Shown here piece after piece: positions 1-6,200 of a DNA stretch of 7,184 nucleotides. The stretch spans positions 1 to 7,184 of the forward strand of contig NZ_JAIOSW010000036.1 of the NCBI RefSeq assembly GCF_021107415.1, given 5' to 3'. A program made the translations under genes and the position numbers. This DNA comes from Desulfobacula sp. Lineage in GTDB: Bacteria; Desulfobacterota; Desulfobacteria; Desulfobacterales; Desulfobacteraceae. The notes under the pieces are model-generated. The model was not told the DNA's origin and did no database searches. It worked only from the letters and a program-made list of their open reading frames with translations. Each line of letters opens with the position of its first letter. Positions within the stretch are counted from its first letter, which is position 1.

Positions 1-315
1 CTTGAATGAATTTTCATGCTGAATCCATCCCCATAATTTTACACGTCCTTTAAAAAAATCCCCGCTTCATATTGATTCTTTTTACATATCCGCACTGTTT
101 ATTTATCGTGCAGAAAAACAATCTTCTAACCAACAAAAAATCATGAGCCAATGTCTGTCTTGCTTTGAAAAAATATCTCAGCTGGCAGCCTGTCTATGTT
201 AAATATGCGGCCGGGGCCAGACCTTATAGCAAATATCCAGCGCTTTAAAAAAAGCTTTACTTTAATATCCATTTTGTACTATCAGACTCATTTTTCAAAA
301 CATAAGGATGAACCC
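1..315. other. upstream region with no supported gene
   Basis: This is an A/T-rich stretch before the YitT-family gene. The YitT reading frame is open back to an ATG at 196, but the extra 40 codons do not resemble the family N-terminus and the ATG at 196 has no Shine-Dalgarno sequence. I therefore treat 196-315 as leader. I saw no convincing -35/-10 pair; a weak TTTACT/TACTAT pair near 256-282 has 15 bp spacing and is not called. No other gene is supported here. Confidence 0.5.
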
Positions 316-1173
316 ATGAAATTACAAAATATAACCTATTCAATCCCGTGGAATCTTTTTTTGATCACCCTGGGAAGTATTATTCTCGGCATTGGACTTA
401 AAGCCATAGTCATACCCAATGGAATGATTACCGGCGGGTTTTCCGGGGCAGGTATTTTACTTTTTTATTACACACAATTGTTCACACCGGGTATCTGGTA
501 TTTTATTTTAAATATCCCTGTATTTATTCTCGGGTGGCTCTTTATCAGTAAACGCTTTTTATTTTACAGTCTTTACGGTGCCATTGTTTTAACTTTAGCT
601 ATTGATTTCATCTGGTTTGAAATCCCTGTTAAGGATCTGGTGATAGCAAGTCTTGCCGGCGGAACCATCATAGGAGCCGGAGCCGGTATTGTCTTTCGTT
701 CCCTGGGATCTGCAGGTGGCAATGATATTATCTCTATCATTTTACACCAAAAATTCAGTATCCGTATCGGAACATATAATTTTTCTTTTAATTTTGTCTT
801 ATTCCTTTTTTCTTTTGGAACACTTGATACGGATTTAATTTTATATTCCATGGCCATGAGTTATATCACATCCCAGGTAATTGAATATTTCATCACCTTG
901 TTTAACCAGAAAAAAATGATCTTTATCATCTCAAATAATCCCGGACAGATTGCAGATGAAATCATGAAAAAACTGAGGAGAGGGGCAACATTTCTAAAAG
1001 GAGAGGGGGCATACAGCGGCAAGGAAAAAAACATTATTCTGACGGTTGTTAATACCTTTCAGATAAAACGAATCGAGGAAATTGCATTTACCATTGATCC
1101 GGATGCATTCTTAATTACAGAAAACACCTTTAATGTACTTGGAAAAGGATTTTCCAAACGGAAGGTATATTAG
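316..1173 (+). CDS. YitT family membrane protein (DUF161 plus C-terminal DUF2179)
   Basis: This is a 285-residue integral membrane protein of the YitT family, whose transport substrate is not established. The start at 316 is chosen because AAGGA lies at 304-308, 7 nt upstream, and because the product then begins like other family members. About five to six hydrophobic segments are visible, at roughly residues 12-33, 38-56, 60-77, 81-100, 108-127 and 151-170. Two glycine-rich signatures typical of the family are present: PNGMITGGFSGAG at residues 34-46 and GAGAGIVFRSLGSAGGND around 120-137. From about residue 198 the chain becomes soluble and matches the DUF2179 domain, with the RGATFLKGEGAYSG signature, a fold thought to bind small ligands. 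Length is normal for the family (about 280-290). It appears monocistronic: the next gene starts 125 nt later with its own leader. Domain identity is strong; the cellular role is unknown. Confidence 0.93.
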   Translation: MKLQNITYSIPWNLFLITLGSIILGIGLKAIVIPNGMITGGFSGAGILLFYYTQLFTPGIWYFILNIPVFILGWLFISKRFLFYSLYGAIVLTLAIDFIWFEIPVKDLVIASLAGGTIIGAGAGIVFRSLGSAGGNDIISIILHQKFSIRIGTYNFSFNFVLFLFSFGTLDTDLILYSMAMSYITSQVIEYFITLFNQKKMIFIISNNPGQIADEIMKKLRRGATFLKGEGAYSGKEKNIILTVVNTFQIKRIEEIAFTIDPDAFLITENTFNVLGKGFSKRKVY

Positions 1174-1240
1174 AGACAAAAAAAGAATATGAAGCTCTTA
1201 GGCCTGTTTGGGATGTTCCCGGAATTCCTTTTTTTCTTGA

Positions 1241-1267
1241 CCAGTTAATATGACCTTGTTAAACTGG
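1241..1267. promoter_or_regulatory. candidate operator upstream of the antitoxin gene
   Basis: A perfect 6-bp inverted repeat, CCAGTT at 1241-1246 and AACTGG at 1262-1267, is separated by 15 bp and ends 31 bp before the antitoxin start codon. A TTGACC hexamer at 1237-1242 overlaps the left arm, but no -10 sits at the ideal distance from it. Phd/YefM antitoxins usually repress their own operon by binding inverted repeats here, so autoregulation is a reasonable inference. The match alone is short and could arise by chance. Confidence 0.35.
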
Positions 1268-1298
1268 CTATATTAAAACAGTGTTATAGGAAAAAATT

Positions 1299-1532
1299 AT
1301 GGAACATATTGTTTCAAAATCAAAATTTAAGCCACGTGCACTCAAATATTTCAGGCAGATAGAAAAAACCGGGAAGGAACTCATTATAACCGATCATGCC
1401 AGGCCGGTAATTAAGATAGTGCCTTATCGCGACGAACCACAGGTAATTTTAAAGGATTTACGCAACTCTATACAATTTTACTATGATCCTTTAGAACCGG
1501 TTGCAGAGAATGACTGGGAAGCTTTAAAGTAA
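1299..1532 (+). CDS. Phd/YefM-type antitoxin (VapB-like), partner toxin truncated
   Basis: This is a 77-residue type II antitoxin. The N-terminal half (about residues 3-43) carries the Phd/YefM DNA-binding and dimerisation pattern, including the ELIITDHARPVIKIVPY stretch. The C-terminal tail, ending DWEALK, is the flexible toxin-neutralising part commonly paired with PIN-domain toxins. The start is supported by AGGA at 1288-1291, 7 nt before the ATG. Such antitoxins normally sit immediately upstream of a VapC ribonuclease gene and repress the shared promoter. Here only the C-terminal remnant of that toxin follows (1533-1729, in a different frame), so the antitoxin is probably an orphan. It could still act as a DNA-binding regulator or neutralise a related toxin elsewhere in the genome. 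Family assignment is firm; present-day function is inferred. Confidence 0.88.
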   Translation: MEHIVSKSKFKPRALKYFRQIEKTGKELIITDHARPVIKIVPYRDEPQVILKDLRNSIQFYYDPLEPVAENDWEALK

Positions 1533-1729
1533 CAGAAGACTTACCATTTGTTCAATTTATTCCGGTTGACAACACTATTGCATTGCGGTCTGTCACCCTG
1601 CCAGGTAATTTTCACCCTGATCCGGCTGATCGTATTATAACAGCAACTGCCATGACCATGGGCCTGCCGCTTGTTACCAAAAATGATAAAATCCTTGATT
1701 ATCCACATGTTAAGACTATCTGGGAATAG
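1533..1729 (+). pseudogene. 5'-truncated PIN-domain toxin (VapC family) remnant
   Basis: Reading codons from 1535 in the frame that ends at the TAG at 1727-1729 gives about 64 residues that look like the C-terminal half of a VapC/PIN ribonuclease. Recognisable pieces are LPFVQFIPVDNTIAL, LPGNFHPDPADRII, ATAMTMGLPLVTKNDKIL and YPHVKTIW. The conserved DPADR acidic motif and the later TKNDK aspartate survive. The N-terminal half, which in this family carries the first catalytic Asp (LDTH region) and the middle Glu, is absent. The frame is closed upstream by a TGA at 1511-1513, and no ATG or ribosome site precedes the conserved part. Intact partners in this family start at or next to the antitoxin stop, so a deletion of roughly 65-70 codons right after the antitoxin explains the arrangement. 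It is not fused to the antitoxin, which is in another frame. Confidence 0.85.
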
Positions 1730-1857
1730 TTGATGTAAATTTTGATATCTTTGAAATTCATCAAAAAACAGGTGAAACAAACCATTCAGAATAATTATTA
1801 ATTCCGGAATAGTTCAAACTTTTACGGAATAAGAGTCAAGAATAGTTTATAGCTCAG
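1730..1857. other. intergenic A/T-rich spacer
   Basis: This lies between the toxin remnant and the first copy of the long direct repeat. No open frame with a recognisable product was seen on either strand. A short CGGAATA motif occurs twice near 1805 and 1825. There is no hairpin followed by a T-run that would qualify as a terminator. Confidence 0.4.
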
Positions 1858-1943
1858 GCGTATGACTGAATAATTGGGACATAAATTTTATTCATAAATA
1901 GTGTGCAGTCTCGGATCAAAGGCCTCTCTTATGCCATATAGCT
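1858..1943. repeat. long imperfect direct repeat, copy 1 (left side of TA block)
   Basis: This 86 bp segment matches 3130-3220 in the same orientation. The core at 1892-1936 matches 3161-3205 at 42 of 45 positions, and all three differences are transitions. The left part (1858-1882) matches 3130-3154 with mostly transition differences, and the TATAGCT at 1937-1943 aligns with 3214-3220 after an 8-nt gap. The two copies bracket the hicBA and brnTA pairs. The origin is unknown: it is not a recognisable IS end or a canonical integron attC site. Confidence 0.8.
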
Positions 1944-1990
1944 ATCCATTTTTTCCAGTGCAGCTCTGCTTACCTTGCAGCAACAGATTA

Positions 1991-2209
1991 TTATTCAAAT
2001 TCTTTTCGGCTCAAACCGGCCTGTCTTATAACGGATTGCAATGTCCCGATTTTAATCTCTTTGTGATCCGGTACCGGGACTGTGACAGTGCTTCCAGGAA
2101 TTTTTTTTTGCATTATCACATGACTGCCTTTTCTTCGTATTTCCATAAAACCATGATTAGACAATATATTGCACACCTCTTTGCCAGACAAGATTTTTAG
2201 CTTAACCAA
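1991..2209 (-). CDS. hicA: HicA family mRNA interferase toxin
   Basis: This is a 72-residue toxin of the HicA family, a small dsRNA-binding-like fold that cleaves mRNA. The product shows the family pattern in order: LSGKEVCNIL at about residues 7-16, NHGF at 18-21, RRKGSHVIM at 25-33 with the conserved His at 30, the VTVPVPDHKEIKIGTL strand-turn at 42-57, and RQAGLSRKEF at 62-71. The frame is open much further upstream, but that extension is only the shadow of hicB. I place the start at the TTG at 2209-2207 because GGAGG (2220-2216) lies exactly 6 nt before it and the resulting N-terminus MVKLKILSGKEV fits the family. It overlaps the last 8 nt of hicB, implying translational coupling in a hicB-then-hicA operon. 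All expected elements look intact. Confidence 0.9.
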   Translation of the reverse strand: MVKLKILSGKEVCNILSNHGFMEIRRKGSHVIMQKKIPGSTVTVPVPDHKEIKIGTLQSVIRQAGLSRKEFE

Positions 2210-2423
2210 CCGCAACCTCCATTTGGGTAACGTACATCTCGCTGTGCAACCGGCCTTCAATCTCTTTAGAGGATGCACATTCAAAAAATAATTCAAGTGC
2301 TTCCTGAAGATTATTTTTTGCCTCGCTGACGGTTTCCCCCTGGCTTGCAATGTCCAGTTCCGGACAGAGGGCAACATACCCTTTATCCTCTTTTTCAATA
2401 ATCGCTGTCATATATCGCTTCAT
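2202..2423 (-). CDS. hicB: HicB family antitoxin
   Basis: This is a 73-residue antitoxin of the HicB (UPF0150-like, partial RNase H fold) family that neutralises HicA. The diagnostic stretch runs from about residue 15 to 48: GYVALCPELDIASQGETVSEA followed by the amphipathic helix NNLQEALELFFE. The start at 2423 is supported by AAGGA (2437-2433), 9 nt upstream; the in-frame ATG at 2411 would be too far from it. The protein ends shortly after the helix and has no visible C-terminal helix-turn-helix or ribbon-helix-helix DNA-binding domain, unlike longer HicB proteins. Any autoregulation would need another DNA-binding surface or a different regulator. It lies first in the operon, with hicA overlapping its stop codon, and is divergent from brnT. 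Confidence 0.92.
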   Translation of the reverse strand: MKRYMTAIIEKEDKGYVALCPELDIASQGETVSEAKNNLQEALELFFECASSKEIEGRLHSEMYVTQMEVAVG

Positions 2424-2487
2424 AATTTATTTTCCTTTTTTTTAATTGGCAGCTTCATATCCCACCTTACTATGTTTTTAAGTTGAA

Positions 2488-2496
2488 TGGTATAAT
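2488..2496 (+). promoter_or_regulatory. candidate extended -10 promoter upstream of brnT
   Basis: A perfect TATAAT at 2491-2496 is preceded by TG plus one base at 2488-2490, which is the extended -10 form that tolerates a poor -35. The best -35 candidate (TTACTA, 2467-2472) is weak. Transcription from here would start near 2503 and give brnTA a leader of about 78 nt containing the inverted repeat. It may be an alternative to the promoter at 2545-2573. It is motif-based only. Confidence 0.4.
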
Positions 2497-2544
2497 TTTC
2501 CTTTAGCATGTATTTACAAAACTAAAGAGGCATGCAAAACCATC

Positions 2545-2573
2545 TTGACTTGTACATGCATTGAATGTACATT
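2545..2573 (+). promoter_or_regulatory. candidate sigma70-type promoter of brnTA
   Basis: TTGACT at 2545-2550 (5 of 6 consensus) and TACATT at 2568-2573 (4 of 6) are separated by an ideal 17 bp. The predicted start is near 2580, at or next to the brnT ATG at 2581. No Shine-Dalgarno sequence precedes that ATG, so a leaderless brnT message is possible. The inverted repeat at 2551-2571 fills the spacer and part of the -10. Confidence 0.5.
2551..2571. promoter_or_regulatory. inverted repeat, probable BrnA/BrnTA operator
   Basis: TGTACAT (2551-2557) and ATGTACA (2565-2571) form a perfect 7-bp inverted repeat around a 7-bp centre. It sits between the -35 and -10 of the best brnT promoter, where a bound dimer would block RNA polymerase. 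BrnA-type ribbon-helix-helix antitoxins are known to autorepress their operons at palindromic promoter sites, so this is the most likely operator. The exact binding sequence is inferred. Confidence 0.6.
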
Positions 2574-2580
2574 TATAAGT

Positions 2581-2865
2581 ATGAGATATGAGTGGAATTC
2601 AGAAAAAAATGAATGGCTGAAAAAAGAAAGAAAACTATCTTTTGAAAAGGTTGTCTTCCATCTATCACAAGGAGATGTATGGAAAATTTCAGACCATCCG
2701 GATCAAAAAAAATATCCGGGCCAAAGAATCTATTTCGTTTTTATTGAAGATTATATCTATATGGTCCCTCATATTATTGAAAAAGAATACATTTTTTTGA
2801 AAACAATTATCCCGAGTCGAAAAGCTTCAAAGGCTTATAAAAAAGAACAGGGAGGGAGAAAATGA
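2581..2865 (+). CDS. brnT: BrnT family toxin (DUF497)
   Basis: This is a 94-residue toxin of the BrnT/DUF497 family, RelE-like ribonucleases that inhibit translation. The N-terminus MRYEWNSEKNEWL is the family start motif, followed by LSFEKVVF (about residues 19-26), a SDHPDQKKYPGQRIYFVF strand region (about 38-55), and the C-terminal FLKTIIPSRKASKAY signature. The basic-histidine KHG turn seen in many BrnT proteins reads ERKL here, as in a subfamily that pairs with CopG-type antitoxins. The frame is open back to a TTG at 2545, but that is the -35 hexamer, and the ATG at 2581 gives the conserved N-terminus. No ribosome binding site is seen before it. The gene overlaps brnA by ATGA, indicating coupled translation. 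It appears intact. Confidence 0.9.
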   Translation: MRYEWNSEKNEWLKKERKLSFEKVVFHLSQGDVWKISDHPDQKKYPGQRIYFVFIEDYIYMVPHIIEKEYIFLKTIIPSRKASKAYKKEQGGRK

Positions 2866-3137
2866 AATACAATGACGAAGAAAAAAATATTATAGATGCT
2901 TATAACAGCGGAAAAATGAAACTGACCACACCATCGGAAAAGGAGTTGGAAGATATTAAAGCTGCAGCAAAAAATACTTTTAGAAAGAATAAAAAAATTA
3001 CGTTAAGACTCTATGATCATGACTACCATGGGATTCAAAAAAAAGCGTTTGAAATGGGTATCCCATATCAAACTTTAATCTCCGGTTTAATTCACCAATA
3101 TATTGAGGGAGAACTAATACCTAAAAAAAGTGTATAA
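2862..3137 (+). CDS. brnA: BrnA/CopG-type ribbon-helix-helix antitoxin
   Basis: This is a 91-residue antitoxin and likely operon repressor. The acidic and lysine-rich N-terminal half (about residues 1-43) probably wraps the toxin. Residues 44-83 form a ribbon-helix-helix DNA-binding unit: a strand KKITLRLY, helix A through DYHGIQKKAFEMG, and helix B from IPYQTLISGLIHQYIEG. The PYQTLI turn is characteristic of CopG-family partners of DUF497 toxins. Translation starts within the brnT stop (ATGA at 2862-2865) and is backed by a strong GGAGGGAG at 2851-2858. Its stop codon lies inside the second copy of the long direct repeat. It probably binds the inverted repeat at 2551-2571. The brnA symbol is by partner and fold; the protein could equally be named a CopG-family antitoxin. 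Confidence 0.88.
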   Translation: MKYNDEEKNIIDAYNSGKMKLTTPSEKELEDIKAAAKNTFRKNKKITLRLYDHDYHGIQKKAFEMGIPYQTLISGLIHQYIEGELIPKKSV

Positions 3138-3220
3138 CTGAACAGTTAGAACATGTTCACTCATAAATGGTGTGCAGTTTCGGATCAAAGGCTTCTCTTA
3201 TGCCACAATATTCTATAGCT
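3130..3220. repeat. long imperfect direct repeat, copy 2 (right side of TA block)
   Basis: This is the second copy of the repeat at 1858-1943, in the same orientation and 91 bp long because of an 8-nt insertion near 3206-3213 and a 3-nt deletion near 3154. It begins in the last codons of brnA and ends 25 bp from the stop codon of the giant minus-strand gene. Most differences between copies are transitions. Confidence 0.8.
3135..3158. other. two adjacent palindromes at the brnA stop
   Basis: TAACTG (3135-3140) and CAGTTA (3143-3148) form a 6-bp stem with a 2-nt spacer. The perfect palindrome GAACATGTTC follows directly at 3149-3158. There is no T-run after them, so an intrinsic terminator is unlikely. 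In repeat copy 1 the same positions are altered and the symmetry is lost. They could be a protein-binding or recombination site, or chance. Confidence 0.35.
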
Positions 3221-3244
3221 GTAAAAAGAGAAAAACTTTTTGGA

Positions 3245-6200
3245 TCAAAACTGATCTCCAAATCCTTCGGCTGCATCACCCACACTGACATCCGTGTCTC
3301 CTGCCTGGATTTTCAGGATCACACCTGAAATATCATTTCCATCCACATCCCTGTCACGGTCAAGATCGGCCTTGCGGCCCACCCGAATCGGCCCTGCCAT
3401 ATTGCCCTCATTATTAAAATCATCAACTGCCGTCACGGCTGCAAAGTGATCATCCCAGGAGATGTCCAGTAGTGTAAACCCGGTCAGTCCCAGATCTCCC
3501 ATACCGACCATGTTGTCAGGTGTTTCTCCCCAGTAGAGACGGTATCCGGCCGTATCAACATCTGCGGCCATGGGCCATGAAATTTTAAACTGCTCATTGA
3601 TGATAGTCACGGTCAGCGAACCCGGGATCACAGGACCGGAAAGGTCGGCTACTGCAATGTCCACCGGATCTGTTTCAGAAATATTTCCTGATATATCAAG
3701 GGCCCGGATAAAATAACGTACCCCGTGTCCGGTCAGATAGGCTGAAGGAATTGATGTTTCATACGCTCCTGTCCCCGTGTTGATTTCCATAGGGATGAGC
3801 TGATAGGGCATTTCATTTGTCATGGCGCGGAAGGACAAAAGAATAGTTTCCACATCCTGATCATCAGTAACCATAGCTGAGACCACCAATGGGGTATCTG
3901 CCTCTGCTGAAAGGACAGGATCATGAACAATTACAGGGGCCAGGTCATTGATAACAAAAGATTCGGTATGGTTCAGCAGGTTGCCCATGTGGTCAAGGGC
4001 AATAACGTTCAGCGTGTGGGACCCAAGTACCAGTTCTTCTTCCACCTGGTAAATAAATTCCCCCGTATTAATATCATAATGTTCCTCCCATCCGGAGCCG
4101 CTGACGACCAGGGTGCCGTCAATACGAACTTCTATGGTTGGGGTATCTATGCCGCTCAAAGAATCCATGATAATAAAAGAAAGTTCAGGAGATCTTGTAC
4201 CGACAGACACAGCAAAATCACCAATATCAGGCGGAGCACCGTCAATGGCCAGAAGGTACTGACCAGGCTTGTTGATAAATGCGGTCACGCTGGATTCAAG
4301 GGTATCCACGCTGCCACCCATCAGGATGTAAAACCCGGATTCACCGTCCCAGCGGTAGATCCTGAGGCTTTCCGCATCGGCCAGGGTATATCCGGCAGCA
4401 ACAAGATCACCTTCTGTATATCCCAGGGTCAGTTCCAGAAGAGCCGGGAACATCTGGACAGGATCACCGTTTTCATCCTTGACATTGACAATATACACCT
4501 GTCCCACCGTATCTGCATTGGCCATGTCAATCCCTTTGGATAAAAGGCCTGACAGAGCCTTGATCTGATAGCTTTTCTGCAAGGGGTTGATCTTTGTCAG
4601 GAACAGTATGCTGCCCTCAATCAAATCCCCGGCACCTGCCTTGAGCTTTGCCCCGGTTTCAACAATTACTGCAATGGCATCCTGGCCGGCTTCAATGATG
4701 GCCTCAATGGTTTCAGTCAGGCTGGCGCACATATCCCGAACGGCATCAACTCCGGCTGTGATAAACGGATCATATCCTTTAATATGGTCTGTAATATACC
4801 CGTCTTTTTCATACAGAGCGGTGATGTATTTGGCCCCGTTATCCATCTTTCCCCGGGCCGATATATATTCAACCTGCTTCCATGTTTTTAACTGGGCACC
4901 AACCCCCAGGTAAAGGCCCAGCCCAATCTCAAACTCCAGATCAAGATCAAAGAGCTGTTGTTCCCTTGTTCTTTCCTCCCAGGATACAGGTCCGGCACTG
5001 GTATCAAACAGGGCTGTATAGAACTGGGAGTAGGTGGAGGGGCGAAGACTTAAACCAAAATTGCCATCACCTAGATCTGCCATTTCCCCGGCCAGATCGG
5101 ATTTCAGGGCAAGATCATCAATAACTTGAATATCTGTTACATAATAATGAATATATTTCCGGGTCGTGTCCGTGCTAAAAAAAAGAAAGTTGTCATCTTC
5201 ACTTTCCACCAGACGATAATACTCAAGGTACCGACTACCGTTACTATAATTGATGATTCTGGTCCCTTGCTCTCCATCTTTCTGTATCCATGGAGAAATG
5301 GAAAAGATTGACCCCAGAAAGAACCTGGGGGTGTTTTTTTTGCGCTTGTCCCCGCCGAATTTCTGTCCCAAAGAAACACTGAAACTGCCCATATCAAGGG
5401 AAGTGACCACACTCTGCTCAAAAGCAGATCTCCCCCAATCATCAAAATCAGATGTAAAGGTATAAACATACTCCCCATCCAGGGCGGAAAAATCAAACTC
5501 CCAAGTGCTGCCAGCCATACCGGAAAGCCCCAGGGGATTTTTCAGGCTCAAGCCAGCCCCAAGACTGGCCTGGCCAGCGAGACTGAAAGCATTGCCCCAA
5601 GAATCAACAGTTATATCGAGACCATAATGCTCCAGCGTCTTGTTCACCAGGCCAAAAAGCAGCGTATCCATGCCCACAACCATCTGGGTAGAAGCATTGA
5701 TAGCACTTTCAAGAAGGATAATACCGGCGGCAAGGGCTTGAGCCCCATCAATATCGCCATTATCCATGAACCCGGGATACTCATACACGGTGGACAGATC
5801 ACGGCCGATGCTGCCGGAAAGAGAGGGACCTACTTCAACTTCCGGTAGGGTTTTTGTTTTAAATACCTTGCCAAAGAGACCGGCATGTATTTCCGCCTCA
5901 AACTCAGACCCGAGAACGTTTTCAATGAAAAAATCGGCTGAATCTTCCTTATTTTCATACCCGAAACCTGTCATCACATGCTTACCAGCTCCGATGCCTG
6001 CCTTCAAAGCACTGAATTCCACAGGCCCTATTTTCGCACCCAGTATTTTTCCAACAGACGCATTCGTTCCCATGAAAATACCGTAGGACTCTGTAAAGGT
6101 TCTGTCTTCAACATTGATAGAGAACGAAGGGGGATTTCCTGCAGCAAATCCAACCGAACCACCGCTTTCAGAAGTGATTTCAACAAAAAAGTTTCCCGGA

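Noticed and set aside
196..315. N-terminal 40-codon extension of the YitT-family gene
   Set aside because: No ribosome site at 196, no family similarity in the extension, and a good AAGGA just before the ATG at 316.
1210..1238. Intrinsic terminator after the YitT-family gene (GGGATGTTCCC and GGAATTCC before a T-run)
   Set aside because: The stems are only 4 bp each and the better one is not adjacent to the T-run; too weak to call.
1180..1254. Short open frames after the YitT-family gene (for example ATG at 1189; another reading ALRPVWDVPGIPFFLDQL)
   Set aside because: Too short, no ribosome site, and no recognised similarity; may be an old gene fragment but not supportable.
1901..2200. Plus-strand 99-codon open frame
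   Set aside because: It lies antisense to hicA and over the repeat, has no ribosome site and no family resemblance; the minus-strand HicA match is clear.
2210..2398. Longer hicA frame starting at 2398
   Set aside because: The extra residues are an out-of-frame reading of hicB with basic, low-sense composition; conserved HicA sequence begins only at about 2209.
3130..3220. Repeat copies as integron attC sites (right size, at the end of a TA gene)
   Set aside because: No properly placed GTTRRRY and RYYYAAC core pair and no consistent internal hairpin shared by both copies; GTTAGAA in copy 2 breaks the consensus and copy 1 lacks it. No integrase is present.
3223..3241. AAAAAG...CTTTTT inverted repeat after the giant gene as terminator
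   Set aside because: The stem is nearly all A-T and would be unstable; no G/C-rich stem exists there.
3923..4543. 206-codon plus-strand open frame inside the giant gene, and several shorter ones at 4587-6984
   Set aside because: These are antisense shadows of a well-supported multidomain coding frame and show no domain-like pattern.
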